The notes under the pieces are model-generated. The model ran no database searches. It was not told the origin of the DNA and was given only the letters and a program-made list of their open reading frames with translations. The position numbers and the translations under genes were made by a program. This document shows, piece after piece, positions 23,749-30,508 of a stretch of DNA of 38,336 nucleotides. This stretch comes from a virus. The stretch's first letter is position 1. Each line of letters opens with the position of its first letter. The stretch spans positions 1 to 38,336 of IMG/VR virus record IMGVR_UViG_3300040856_004192. One strand, written 5' to 3'.

Positions 23749-24465
23749 TTAAGAAATGCGTTCTACAACTAGTGTTTTTCCTTTGTTTTCTAACGTCAAT
23801 TTATTACCATATTTGGTAATATTATAATCGCCTATATATTTTGATAGATATATGATTTCTGCAAAATCCCATGGATTAAAACTTTCTGTTAACCTATCAA
23901 ATACATCTTGTTTGTCACCGAAATCTAAAAATCGTAGTTGTAATCGTTCTGTGTGTGGTTTTTGTAATACAATAGTTTCGCTTAACATCTCAATATTATC
24001 ACAATAACTATTGCTAAAGAAATGCTTGTAGTTTTCCATTGTTGTTTGTTCTAGTTTTACACTGTAATCATCTGCACTTGTTGGTATTGTTTCTGTAAGT
24101 GCTTCTAATGTTGCTTCTTTGCTATTAAAGTTTTTATAATAACGGAATTTTAAATTATTTACTCCGCTTATTTTTTTAACACCGTCAAGCATTTCATACA
24201 AGTTTTCGCCTATATGCCTATCTCTTTCAATTTCTACAAAAACTTTATAATTTCCATCTTTTAGTTCTCCTGCTGATACATCTGCATCAAGTATAAAACT
24301 ATAGCCGCTTTCTAAAAATTTAACTAAATCGTCTGCAGGTGCCTTGTCTTTCATTGTAAAACTTACAACTACAATGTCTTTATCTTCTCCCATTTTGCTA
24401 GTGTATGAATCTACTTCAAAAATATCATACATCATATATTTTAAATCGTGCTTATGTAGACTCAT
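23749..24465 (-). CDS. Hypothetical protein, likely late (238 aa)
   Basis: A soluble protein of mixed alpha/beta character and acidic overall, with Tyr and Asp clusters (HDLKYMMYDIFEVDSYTS at the start) and a strand-rich end (YNITKYGNKLTLENKGKT). It begins in a one-base overlap with the gene upstream and ends 10 bases before the endolysin. It resembles a conserved unknown located near the head and lysis genes of marine T4-like phages. No motif that I can name. Confidence 0.7.
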   Translation of the reverse strand: MSLHKHDLKYMMYDIFEVDSYTSKMGEDKDIVVVSFTMKDKAPADDLVKFLESGYSFILDADVSAGELKDGNYKVFVEIERDRHIGENLYEMLDGVKKISGVNNLKFRYYKNFNSKEATLEALTETIPTSADDYSVKLEQTTMENYKHFFSNSYCDNIEMLSETIVLQKPHTERLQLRFLDFGDKQDVFDRLTESFNPWDFAEIIYLSKYIGDYNITKYGNKLTLENKGKTLVVERIS

Positions 24466-25058
24466 TATACTGCTCCTGCCGGTGCTGCTCCGGCTTCAGG
24501 AGGTGCTGCTCCAGCTTCAGGTGGTGCTGCTCCGCCCATATCCATTCCTTCGGGCATTCCGCCTGCTGCTAGGTCATCAGCTGGTTGCTCAGTACCAGGT
24601 GCTGTTGCTTCTGTTGCAGGATCTGTTATCCAATCCCATTTTTCTTTGTAGCTACCATATATATCAGCTAATAATTTTTTAGGCATCATAATGCTTACAA
24701 TCCAAATAGGACGACGATCGAGTTTTCCTTTTTTGGTGCCTGGGCGCATGTCATCGGGTTTTCGTATTTTCCTAGGTTTAAGCATATAAGTTTTTTGATA
24801 CTTAATTTTGCAATCATAATCTAATAATCTCTTGCCGCCCATAGGGTCCGGCATCTTATTCCTATCCCAGAAAAATTTACATGTAACCCAATGTCTATCA
24901 ATAATCGGCCCTTCGGCTAATTCACCATCTTCCCAATTATCATATACATATAAGTCTAATTCATCTAATACACGCTCGAAATCTTTTAGGATTTGGAAAC
25001 CTGTATTACTTTCATATATTCTTTCTACGTTTTTTATTACGTCATAAATGTCTTGCAT
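24465..25058 (-). CDS. Hypothetical protein with Ala/Pro/Gly-rich tail (197 aa)
   Basis: Residues 1-140 form a compact domain (MQDIYDVIKNVERIYES; LKDFERVLDELDLYVYDNWE; WVTCKFFWDRNKMPDP; DDMRPGTKKGKL) that looks like a conserved marine-phage protein of unknown function. Residues 141-197 are low-complexity, with GAAPPEA repeats encoded by a 21-base tandem. ATG 25058 follows TAGGAT and two late-type ATAAATA motifs. It is divergent from phoH, 143 bases away. A virion or assembly role is a guess from promoter and position. Confidence 0.7.
   Translation of the reverse strand: MQDIYDVIKNVERIYESNTGFQILKDFERVLDELDLYVYDNWEDGELAEGPIIDRHWVTCKFFWDRNKMPDPMGGKRLLDYDCKIKYQKTYMLKPRKIRKPDDMRPGTKKGKLDRRPIWIVSIMMPKKLLADIYGSYKEKWDWITDPATEATAPGTEQPADDLAAGGMPEGMDMGGAAPPEAGAAPPEAGAAPAGAV
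24481..24536. repeat. 21-base tandem repeat in coding DNA, about 2.7 copies
   Basis: The unit GGTGCTGCTCCGGCTTCAGG plus one base recurs with few changes at 24481, 24502 and 24523 (last copy partial). It encodes the GAAPPEA repeat at the C-terminus of the 197-residue protein. Its GC content is well above that of its surroundings. Confidence 0.8.
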
Positions 25059-25072
25059 TTCAGATAATCCTA

Positions 25073-25092
25073 TATTTATTACTTTTATTTAT
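25073..25092 (-). promoter_or_regulatory. Late-type promoter motifs before the 197-aa gene
   Basis: The minus strand holds CGATAAATAAAAG (core 25086-25092) and AATAAATATAGG (core near 25073-25079), about 28 and 15 bases before ATG 25058. The upstream copy has the spacing seen at the other late-type sites. The lower copy overlaps the ribosome site and is less likely to be a promoter. Confidence 0.5.
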
Positions 25093-25108
25093 CGTATTTT
25101 AAGGTAAG

Positions 25109-25133
25109 TTTAGCTTTAAAAGATACAGCTAAA
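25109..25133 (+). promoter_or_regulatory. Perfect 7-base inverted repeat upstream of phoH
   Basis: TTTAGCT (25109-25115) and AGCTAAA (25127-25133) are exact reverse complements with 11 bases between. The right arm runs into CTAAATA (25129-25135), a late-type core on the plus strand, about 67 bases before phoH. The dyad could be an operator covering the phoH promoter. I cannot match it to a known Pho box. Confidence 0.4.
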
Positions 25134-25141
25134 TATTTGTG

Positions 25142-25176
25142 TAGGGCACTGGCCTTACTGGAAAGGTTAAGCCCTA
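25142..25176 (+). promoter_or_regulatory. Leader hairpin of phoH
   Basis: In the phoH leader TAGGGC (25142-25147) pairs with GCCCTA (25171-25176), and inside it GGCCTT can pair with AAGGTT (two G-U pairs) over a six-base loop. The stem is followed by TTTTATCC and then, 17 bases later, AAGGAGG before ATG 25202. This may be a regulatory leader or a weak attenuator. Confidence 0.45.
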
Positions 25177-25201
25177 TTTTATCCATACAAGGAGGAACTT
25201 A

Positions 25202-25924
25202 ATGGGTGCAAGACGTTCGGCCCGCAAGCCGAGATATGAAGAAGCAACTAATAACGTTGTTGAATTTGATGCATATAAGAAAAAGCGTCAAGTTAGAGTC
25301 CTACCACGTAATAGAAATCAAGAAACTTACATGTTAAAATTGCTAGACAAGGATAAAGACATCGTCTTTGGAATAGGTCCAGCTGGTACAGGTAAAACAT
25401 TATTAGCAGTCCAAATCGCTGTAAAACTGTTTAAGGAAGGTGAGGTTGAAAAAATTATTGTTACTCGTCCTGCAGTTAGTGTTGATGAAGACTTAGGATT
25501 TTTACCAGGAACGCTAGAGCAAAAAATGGCTCCGTGGACTAGACCTATATTCGATGTCATAAGAGAATATTTCACTGCCAGAGAAATAACTATGATGATC
25601 GACGAAGGCATTATAGAAATAGCACCACTAGCATACATGCGAGGACGGACATTTAAGAACAGTTTTATTCTAGCAGATGAAATGCAGAATGCAACACCTA
25701 ATCAAATGAAGATGTTATTAACACGCATTGGAGAGGGTTCTAAGATGGTAGTTACTGGTGATCTAGCACAAGCAGATAGACTTACAGACAATGGTTTAGT
25801 ATCATTCATAAAACATTTGTACACTCGTGATTTAACCCGGTTAGATATAGTAAACTTTGAGCATCGTGACATTGAACGTCACGAAGCAGTTAAAGAAGTA
25901 CTAGCTATCTACGGAGACGAATAA
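25202..25924 (+). CDS. phoH: PhoH-like ATPase (240 aa)
   Basis: A PhoH-family P-loop protein: Walker A GIGPAGTGKTLLA (57-69), TRPAVSVDEDLGFLPG (89-104), and Walker B SFILADEMQNATPNQ with the NATPNQMKM stretch diagnostic of the family, then VVTGDLAQADR. A basic N-terminal tail (ARRSARKPR) may contact nucleic acid. Widespread in marine phages. The biochemical role is uncertain (ATP/RNA-linked), and the link to phosphate stress comes from the bacterial name. It is the only plus-strand gene here, with a strong AAGGAGG ribosome site and a structured leader, so it is transcribed alone. Confidence 0.95.
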   Translation: MGARRSARKPRYEEATNNVVEFDAYKKKRQVRVLPRNRNQETYMLKLLDKDKDIVFGIGPAGTGKTLLAVQIAVKLFKEGEVEKIIVTRPAVSVDEDLGFLPGTLEQKMAPWTRPIFDVIREYFTAREITMMIDEGIIEIAPLAYMRGRTFKNSFILADEMQNATPNQMKMLLTRIGEGSKMVVTGDLAQADRLTDNGLVSFIKHLYTRDLTRLDIVNFEHRDIERHEAVKEVLAIYGDE

Positions 25925-25941
25925 CCCATTAACTAAGGAGG

Positions 25942-25957
25942 GGGGTCGAAAGGCCCC
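25942..25957. terminator. Stable GAAA-tetraloop hairpin between convergent genes
   Basis: GGGGTC, GAAA, GGCCCC forms a six-pair stem (one G-U) closed by a GNRA tetraloop on the plus strand. The minus strand can form a stem too. It lies 18 bases after the phoH stop and touches the stop of the dCMP deaminase gene, which runs the other way. No T-run follows on either side, so it may act as an mRNA 3'-end stabiliser or a bidirectional barrier rather than a classic terminator. Confidence 0.5.
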
Positions 25958-26442
25958 TAAACTTTGTAAACTTCAACATTAGATTTTTGTAAGAAATCTA
26001 ATCCAGTGTCAAGCCGATAAGGCTCTTTAAAATATACTCTAGAAATACCACTTTGATAAATTAATTTTGCACAGTCTAAACATGGCTGATGTGTAATAAA
26101 CATTGTTGCACCTTCGCCACTTTCGCTACTGCGGGCAAGTTTAGCAAGGGCGTTACTTTCTGCATGCAATACTTCGGGCCGAGTTTTTAATCTTGTCCAG
26201 TTACCTTTTTCAGTTTCAGTGTAGCCCTGAGCAACCATATCATAGCCTTGTGCTTCGGCTTTTGTTACAAAAATAGTTGCTTCGCAATTATTATCCCAAC
26301 CGCTAGGCATACCGTTGTAACCAATAGAAATAATCCTATCATCCTTTACAATAATAGCACCTACTTGCAGTCGCTTTGCACTGGATAATTTGCTAAAACG
26401 TTCTGCAACGTCCATAAATGCATGGATAAATTTATCCTTCAT
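25957..26442 (-). CDS. cd: dCMP deaminase (161 aa)
   Basis: A zinc-dependent deaminase that makes dUMP from dCMP for thymidylate synthesis. HAESNAL gives the His and Glu of HxE, and QPCLDCAKLI the PCxxC zinc ligands. QVGAIIVKDDRIISIGYNG is the N-terminal family strand. It follows thyX with an 11-base overlap, so the two pathway steps are coupled. Length is close to phage dCMP deaminases. Last gene of the nucleotide block, ending at the GAAA hairpin. Confidence 0.92.
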   Translation of the reverse strand: MKDKFIHAFMDVAERFSKLSSAKRLQVGAIIVKDDRIISIGYNGMPSGWDNNCEATIFVTKAEAQGYDMVAQGYTETEKGNWTRLKTRPEVLHAESNALAKLARSSESGEGATMFITHQPCLDCAKLIYQSGISRVYFKEPYRLDTGLDFLQKSNVEVYKV

Positions 26443-27112
26443 CTACAAAGCTCATTATGTTTGGAAAGATTTCTGCTACAACTTTTGCACAAGCATGGGC
26501 AATTTCCATGTGTTCTTTTTGTGTCCCATTTGCTCCACGTAATTCAATGTAATGTACCCAACTACGTAGGCTGCCATTCATATAAAGGCGTGTCTTTGTA
26601 TTTCCTTCTGGCAATACAACCCGTGCTTGCTCTTTAGCAATACCGTTTTCAATAGCCCATTCATATGCTGCTTTGGCAGCCGCAATAACTTCTTGCTGCT
26701 TATGTATCCAATGTGCTTCTAATTCCGGATCGTCTGTTTCAATGCTGTTTTGCCTATTTTTATCATCCTGTAATCTAGCTTCGCGAATAACAAACTGATC
26801 TCCAAATTCAGCTGGATCTGCATATCGCTGACTAAATTCTTGGAATGCAAAACTGCGATGTCGTACGATTTGGTGTGCGATATCTCTAGTAGTTTCAATT
26901 TCTAAACAAGCACTTACCATTTCAAACGGACTCCAATGTTTGTGCTTGATAAGGTATTTTAATAATCGTTCGCTCGTCTCAGTATTCATTTGATTAGAAG
27001 GATTAGACACCCTTGCACAGTATGCAACTAAATCCTGTGCATTGGGTAATACTTCTACTGATTTTGCGAAATCTTCTGCAGGTTGGGAGTAACTAACTAA
27101 TCTTACTTTCAT
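26432..27112 (-). CDS. thyX: Flavin-dependent thymidylate synthase ThyX (226 aa)
   Basis: Makes dTMP from dUMP using FAD and methylene-folate. The ThyX motif [14 protein letters not shown] (84-97) matches RHRxxSxxExSxRY, with Ala88-Phe in place of part of the usual spacing but with the key Arg and Ser/Glu residues present. A second cluster near the C-terminus ([13 protein letters not shown]) binds dUMP. It overlaps the ferredoxin gene by 4 bases and dCMP deaminase by 11. Typical of marine phages and of bacteria lacking ThyA. Confidence 0.95.
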   Translation of the reverse strand: MKVRLVSYSQPAEDFAKSVEVLPNAQDLVAYCARVSNPSNQMNTETSERLLKYLIKHKHWSPFEMVSACLEIETTRDIAHQIVRHRSFAFQEFSQRYADPAEFGDQFVIREARLQDDKNRQNSIETDDPELEAHWIHKQQEVIAAAKAAYEWAIENGIAKEQARVVLPEGNTKTRLYMNGSLRSWVHYIELRGANGTQKEHMEIAHACAKVVAEIFPNIMSFVDEG

Positions 27113-27480
27113 TCATCTTCCTCTGGTTGATCCCCTTTTCCGGGTTTTTCTGAAAAATGTTCTTCTAACTTGTTTGGGCGATATGCCCATGCTGCTGCAT
27201 CCGCTGGTACATCTTCTTTTCGTTTAACAGTAATATTGGGCCAAATATTTGACCATTTACGATTAAAGTCAATCCAAAATTCTTTTTCATCTGCAGGTAC
27301 TTTAGTATCCGGTAAGATAGCATCAACTGGACATTCTGGTTGGCATACTCCGCAGTCAATACATTCTTCTGGATTTATTACCAGTGTGTTTTCTCCTTCG
27401 TAAAAGCAATCAACGGGACAGACTTCAACACAATCCATATGTTTACATCGAATACAATTATCATTTACAATATAAGTCAT
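27109..27480 (-). CDS. fdxA: Seven-iron ferredoxin, FdxA-like (123 aa)
   Basis: All nine cysteines of the Azotobacter FdI type are present: C9, C12, C17, C21, C25 ([13 protein letters not shown]) and C40, C43, C46, C50 ([15 protein letters not shown]). This pattern carries one 3Fe-4S and one 4Fe-4S cluster. The rest follows the family ([18 protein letters not shown]; family EFIQLNAELAEVWPNIT), and the last 25 residues are a charged extension. It is an electron carrier of unknown partner. It overlaps thyX and the small unknown upstream by 4 bases each. Likely taken from a bacterium; its place inside a nucleotide operon is unusual. Confidence 0.93.
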   Translation of the reverse strand: MTYIVNDNCIRCKHMDCVEVCPVDCFYEGENTLVINPEECIDCGVCQPECPVDAILPDTKVPADEKEFWIDFNRKWSNIWPNITVKRKEDVPADAAAWAYRPNKLEEHFSEKPGKGDQPEEDE

Positions 27481-27803
27481 GCTGTCACCTCAAAAAATTC
27501 ATCAAATAGATTATCTTTAAGATGGTACTTAGCATTAACTACCTCATATGAATCAACCTGCATTGCAAGTAACGTATGTTTTTTTGTTGGTTTGCCTTTA
27601 AACCAAAAAGTCATCATAGGATCATCTCTATCCTCATGCCAAGGATACCAGTTATAATCAACTAACGTAGTCTCGTCATCGGCAAATACTTTTTCAGATT
27701 CGCCAAACAGTTTTTCTACTCGGTCAATTGGATGTATTTCTTGGTGAAAATATGGAATTTTAATTGCAAATTCTTTTACTTTTAAATGGTGTTTTATTTT
27801 CAT
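27477..27803 (-). CDS. Hypothetical protein (108 aa)
   Basis: A small soluble protein with His and Trp clusters ([29 protein letters not shown]) and a C-terminal [16 protein letters not shown]. It overlaps gp44 and the ferredoxin gene by 4 bases each. In T4 the small clamp-loader subunit gp62 follows gp44, but this sequence is shorter than gp62 and I see no resemblance. Unknown. Confidence 0.7.
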   Translation of the reverse strand: MKIKHHLKVKEFAIKIPYFHQEIHPIDRVEKLFGESEKVFADDETTLVDYNWYPWHEDRDDPMMTFWFKGKPTKKHTLLAMQVDSYEVVNAKYHLKDNLFDEFFEVTA

Positions 27804-28714
27804 AATCTACTCAATTTAATTAGTACGGCAGCAAGGTTAATTTCCGGGTCAACAACTAATGTGTGATCAACAAGGCCTTGTTTTATAATTAAAACAGCAG
27901 AATCTTGTTTTTCATCATCTCCAAATAGCTCTAAGTTTTCGTAAAGCCAGCGATAAATTCCTTCCATTTCCTCAGGACGGACTGTACCACATAAAAGTTT
28001 TCTAGCCTCTGCAATTTTACCTGCTTTGAAAAGATCCACCATCTCTAGTTTCCAATCTGCTTCGCCAGAGTCATTTTCGTGTGGAGCAAGTAAACTTTTG
28101 TCCTGTACATTCATTTGCACCATATTTATGCACTTGCGTAAATCTGGATAGGTAGCTTTGACGTATGTATCAAGGATATCAAGATCTGGTGTTACATTTT
28201 CTGCAATTAAAATTTCTGCTACTCTAGCCGTGAATTCTGTTTGATCTACCCGAGCAATATGGAATCCTTGACATCTACTATGGATAGCAGGAATGATTTT
28301 ATTATGATAATTACATGTTAATATAAATCTAGCAAACTCGTGATATTCTTCCATTACGCCCCGCAATGCAGCCTGTGCATTTGGTGACAAATAATCTGCT
28401 TCGTCTAACAATACAACTTTAAAATCGCCAAAAGGAATCATTTGGACAAAGTTTACAATTTTATCTCTAACATCGTCAACTGAATTAGTACGACTTGCAT
28501 TTATTTCTAAGATATCAAACTCATTAACATTTAGTTCATGCAGCAGTAATTTTGCTAAAGTTGTCTTGCCTATTCCTGCATTTCCACTAAAAAGCAAATG
28601 CGGGATACTTTGATCTTTAATCCATTGTTGTATTTGTTTTTTTTGTGCTTCATCTCTAAAAACATATCCGTCTACAGTCTTAGGTCTATATTTTTCTACC
28701 CAAAGTTCTTTCAT
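27800..28714 (-). CDS. 44: Clamp loader ATPase, gp44-like (304 aa)
   Basis: An AAA+ clamp loader (RFC small-subunit type) that opens gp45 and sets it on primer junctions. Walker A is FSGNAGIGKTTLA (42-54), Walker B VVLLDEADYLS (99-109), and the SRC motif with its Arg finger is IHSRCQGF. The start ELWVEKYRPKTVDGYV is the family N-terminus. Length is near T4 gp44 (319). It overlaps both neighbours by 4 bases. Confidence 0.95.
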   Translation of the reverse strand: MKELWVEKYRPKTVDGYVFRDEAQKKQIQQWIKDQSIPHLLFSGNAGIGKTTLAKLLLHELNVNEFDILEINASRTNSVDDVRDKIVNFVQMIPFGDFKVVLLDEADYLSPNAQAALRGVMEEYHEFARFILTCNYHNKIIPAIHSRCQGFHIARVDQTEFTARVAEILIAENVTPDLDILDTYVKATYPDLRKCINMVQMNVQDKSLLAPHENDSGEADWKLEMVDLFKAGKIAEARKLLCGTVRPEEMEGIYRWLYENLELFGDDEKQDSAVLIIKQGLVDHTLVVDPEINLAAVLIKLSRL

Positions 28715-28989
28715 TTAATTAACTCACTCCAAGTTTTAAGTTTATCTTGTTTGATTGAAACACGGTGTCTAAGTTCTTCCCAGTTTGTAATATCGTGTGC
28801 TACTAGCAATTCTAGCATACATAACACATCACCTGCTTCCTCGACAAATTTCTGTCTTTGCTCTTCTTCTATTTCTTCTATTGTAGCATACTTGCGTATG
28901 ATCTTGCTACATCTTTGTGTCAGTTCTCCGCATTCTTCTGCGGTAATAATCATCAATTGTTGTAAGGTGTTAATAGGGCTAGGTTGCAA
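28711..28989 (-). CDS. MazG-like nucleotide pyrophosphohydrolase, short form (92 aa)
   Basis: An all-alpha NTP pyrophosphatase-type helix pair: EECGEL (17-22) then FVEEAGDVLCML, which match the EExxE...ExxD metal-binding pattern of MazG. The start is TTG with GGAGA six bases upstream. The first ATG would remove the helix before the motif. A strong sigma70-type promoter lies about 30 bases upstream. It could clean up unusual dNTPs or act on (p)ppGpp, as has been proposed for phage MazG. Overlaps gp44 by 4 bases. Confidence 0.75.
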   Translation of the reverse strand: MQPSPINTLQQLMIITAEECGELTQRCSKIIRKYATIEEIEEEQRQKFVEEAGDVLCMLELLVAHDITNWEELRHRVSIKQDKLKTWSELIK

Positions 28990-29013
28990 AGTGTCTCCGT
29001 GTGGTCATAAAAA

Positions 29014-29047
29014 ATCCTATTATAATAATAGCATACTATAGTAGGAT
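29014..29047 (-). terminator. Hairpin plus T-run, overlapping a promoter
   Basis: On the minus strand ATCCTACTATA and TATAATAGGAT form an 11-pair stem (one G-U) with a 12-base loop, followed directly by TTTTTT. This is a rho-independent terminator layout for the block ending at 29129. It overlaps the sigma70-type promoter whose -35 starts at 29052. The stem is AT-rich, so its strength is uncertain. Confidence 0.5.
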
Positions 29048-29052
29048 GTCAA
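29025..29052 (-). promoter_or_regulatory. Sigma70-type promoter for mazG-like/gp44 block
   Basis: On the minus strand TTGACA (29047-29052) and TATTAT (29025-29030) are 16 bases apart, with TGC just before the -10 (extended -10). The gene start follows about 35 bases later. It suggests early transcription of the clamp loader, ferredoxin, thyX and dCMP deaminase run by host RNA polymerase. The rest of the 139-base gap holds the hairpin and a possible 23-codon frame. Confidence 0.65.
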
Positions 29053-29055
29053 GTT

Positions 29056-29127
29056 TTATTTTGATTTTAGATTTTGTTTAGCGATTTCTGCTGAATAAAA
29101 GAATATTGCTAGACGATTAACATACAT
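29056..29127 (-). CDS. Possible 23-codon small gene
   Basis: ATG 29127 opens MYVNRLAIFFYSAEIAKQN and four more residues before TAA. It begins right after the MazG-like stop, with AAGG at a rather long distance upstream, and ends just before the promoter. The length is near chance level. It would encode a short amphipathic helix with a hydrophobic middle. Listed because phages do use such small genes. Confidence 0.2.
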   Translation of the reverse strand: MYVNRLAIFFYSAEIAKQNLKSK

Positions 29128-29128
29128 T

Positions 29129-29539
29129 TTAAAGATCGCCTTCTTTACGGTTTTCGCTGTAGTATACATCGAACTCACCGTCTGGATATCTTGCTTTAAG
29201 CTTATTTACATTTTCTTCAATCACTGAATTCGGGTCAAGCCCCATTGCACGAACACTATTAATCCAATACCAAAGTATATCACCAAGTTCTCGTTTGATA
29301 TGGAACCTAGTATCCTGGTCAAGTGGCTTGCCTTGGAATACGCATTTTTTAACAATTTCTGCAAATTCTCCTCCTTCTGATGAGAGTCCAATAGCACCTG
29401 TTAAAAGTAGTGCCATATTTACGTTAGTTTCAGTTTCAATTTTGTTTAATCGTTTTGTCATAGCGTTTGTATCGTTACTTTCTGCTGAAGTAACTGCTGA
29501 TACAAATTCTTTGTATTTGTTTAAATCAATTTGACTCAT
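29129..29539 (-). CDS. MazG-like nucleotide pyrophosphohydrolase (136 aa)
   Basis: A second all-alpha NTP pyrophosphatase: LSSEGGEFAEIVKKCVFQG then IKRELGDILWYW, giving the ExxE...ExxD metal site, and the C-terminal NKLKARYPDGEFD typical of phage MazG-like proteins. It overlaps the co-chaperonin gene by 4 bases and lies 140 bases before the short MazG-like gene. The two differ too much to be a recent duplication. Confidence 0.85.
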   Translation of the reverse strand: MSQIDLNKYKEFVSAVTSAESNDTNAMTKRLNKIETETNVNMALLLTGAIGLSSEGGEFAEIVKKCVFQGKPLDQDTRFHIKRELGDILWYWINSVRAMGLDPNSVIEENVNKLKARYPDGEFDVYYSENRKEGDL

Positions 29540-29880
29540 TCTACTCCTGTAATAATGTCTGCAGGTTTTTCTTCACTTGCCATTAAGATGTCTTTATTAT
29601 CTACCATCCTTACAGTAATTTCGCCTGTGTCTGTCTCTAATTTAATCCCATGTGTCCAGCGTCCGTGATCAACTAGTACCCAATCACCAACTTCGTAATC
29701 TTCCTTATTTGTAGGTCCTTTTGCCCATACACGGCCCCATCTAGGATGTATGCCGTGTGTTTTTCCGTCGTCGTCACGTAAGATTATTCCTGCAGCCGTA
29801 ACTTGCTCTCCAAAATGCATTTCACTAACAAGTACTTTATCTTTAATTGGTTTTAAGTTGCCTTTAACTGTATTGTACAT
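29536..29880 (-). CDS. 31: GroES-like co-chaperonin, gp31-type (114 aa)
   Basis: A GroES-fold protein: LKPIKDKVLVSEMHFGEQ (9-26) and ITVRMVDNKDILM (87-99) are the first and last barrel strands, and TAAGIIL in the early part matches the GroES mobile-loop pattern (TxGGIVL) used to bind GroEL. T4 gp31 replaces GroES when GroEL folds the major capsid protein. A similar role is likely. Length fits gp31 (111). An AAGGATAT ribosome site precedes ATG 29880. Confidence 0.7.
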   Translation of the reverse strand: MYNTVKGNLKPIKDKVLVSEMHFGEQVTAAGIILRDDDGKTHGIHPRWGRVWAKGPTNKEDYEVGDWVLVDHGRWTHGIKLETDTGEITVRMVDNKDILMASEEKPADIITGVE

Positions 29881-29887
29881 ATATCCT

Positions 29888-30130
29888 TTAATAATCGATT
29901 ATAGGGTCGTAAACACGATCTTCTTCGTGATTTTTATTATAAAAGTTGATTTCAAAAATTTTAAATCCCAGTAAGTAAAAGGACCAATAAAATCCTTTAT
30001 GTGATCCTTTTAATCTAATATCCATTGTGTAATTAAGTATTGCAAACCAGCCTAACGAAATAAATGATTTTAAAAAATCTAATTCTATTATGTAATTTTT
30101 TGTTATATGGATAGCAAAAAATCTACGCAT
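29888..30130 (-). CDS. Small hypothetical protein (80 aa)
   Basis: ATG 30130 overlaps the upstream stop (TGATG). The protein is basic, aromatic and moderately hydrophobic (MRRFFAIHITKNYIIELDF; SLGWFAILNYTMDIRL; GFYWSFYLLGFKIFEIN), perhaps membrane-associated or a small beta protein. The end is acidic. Codon usage and tight packing support a real gene. No family recognised. Confidence 0.55.
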   Translation of the reverse strand: MRRFFAIHITKNYIIELDFLKSFISLGWFAILNYTMDIRLKGSHKGFYWSFYLLGFKIFEINFYNKNHEEDRVYDPIIDY

Positions 30131-30498
30131 CAAGCATCTTTAGGAACAAAATTTCCGTCTGCGTCTTCTACCCAACTTTCTTCTGTTACTACAAGGGGAT
30201 CTTTAGTCCTGCTTTTCTTTTTTGTAGTAGTAGCTTGTTCTGCCATTATTTCAGATGTTTTAGTAATTACAGCAGGCTGCTCATCTGGAACACCTTTTTG
30301 ACTATTGTAATATGATTTAAGAACTTCTTCTCTTTTCCTAATAATTTTTCCTCCTGGACCTAATTCGTCTCCTCTTGCGTTTATACGCATATTACCAACA
30401 GCAGGAGTGAGTTCGTTTCTTTGTCTTAATTGATCCATATCAACAAGTTTTCCTTGCATTGATTTATACGTTTTTCTTCCTGATGATCTTAACGGCAT
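30130..30498 (-). CDS. Conserved-type hypothetical protein (122 aa)
   Basis: A hydrophilic, probably partly disordered protein with a distinctive middle: AVGNMRINARGDELGPGGK then IIRKREEVLKSYYN, a pattern I associate with a conserved marine T4-like phage protein. A Lys/Thr-rich stretch (TTTKKKSRTKDP) and a C-terminal ESWVEDADGNFVPKDA follow. ATG 30498 has AGGAGA upstream. The role is unknown. It could be a virion or assembly protein. Confidence 0.7.
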   Translation of the reverse strand: MPLRSSGRKTYKSMQGKLVDMDQLRQRNELTPAVGNMRINARGDELGPGGKIIRKREEVLKSYYNSQKGVPDEQPAVITKTSEIMAEQATTTKKKSRTKDPLVVTEESWVEDADGNFVPKDA

Positions 30499-30508
30499 TT
30501 TTTGTCTC

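Noticed and set aside
27477-27803. gp62, the clamp-loader small subunit, expected after gp44
   Set aside because: Position fits, but length and sequence do not resemble gp62 as I know it; left as unknown.
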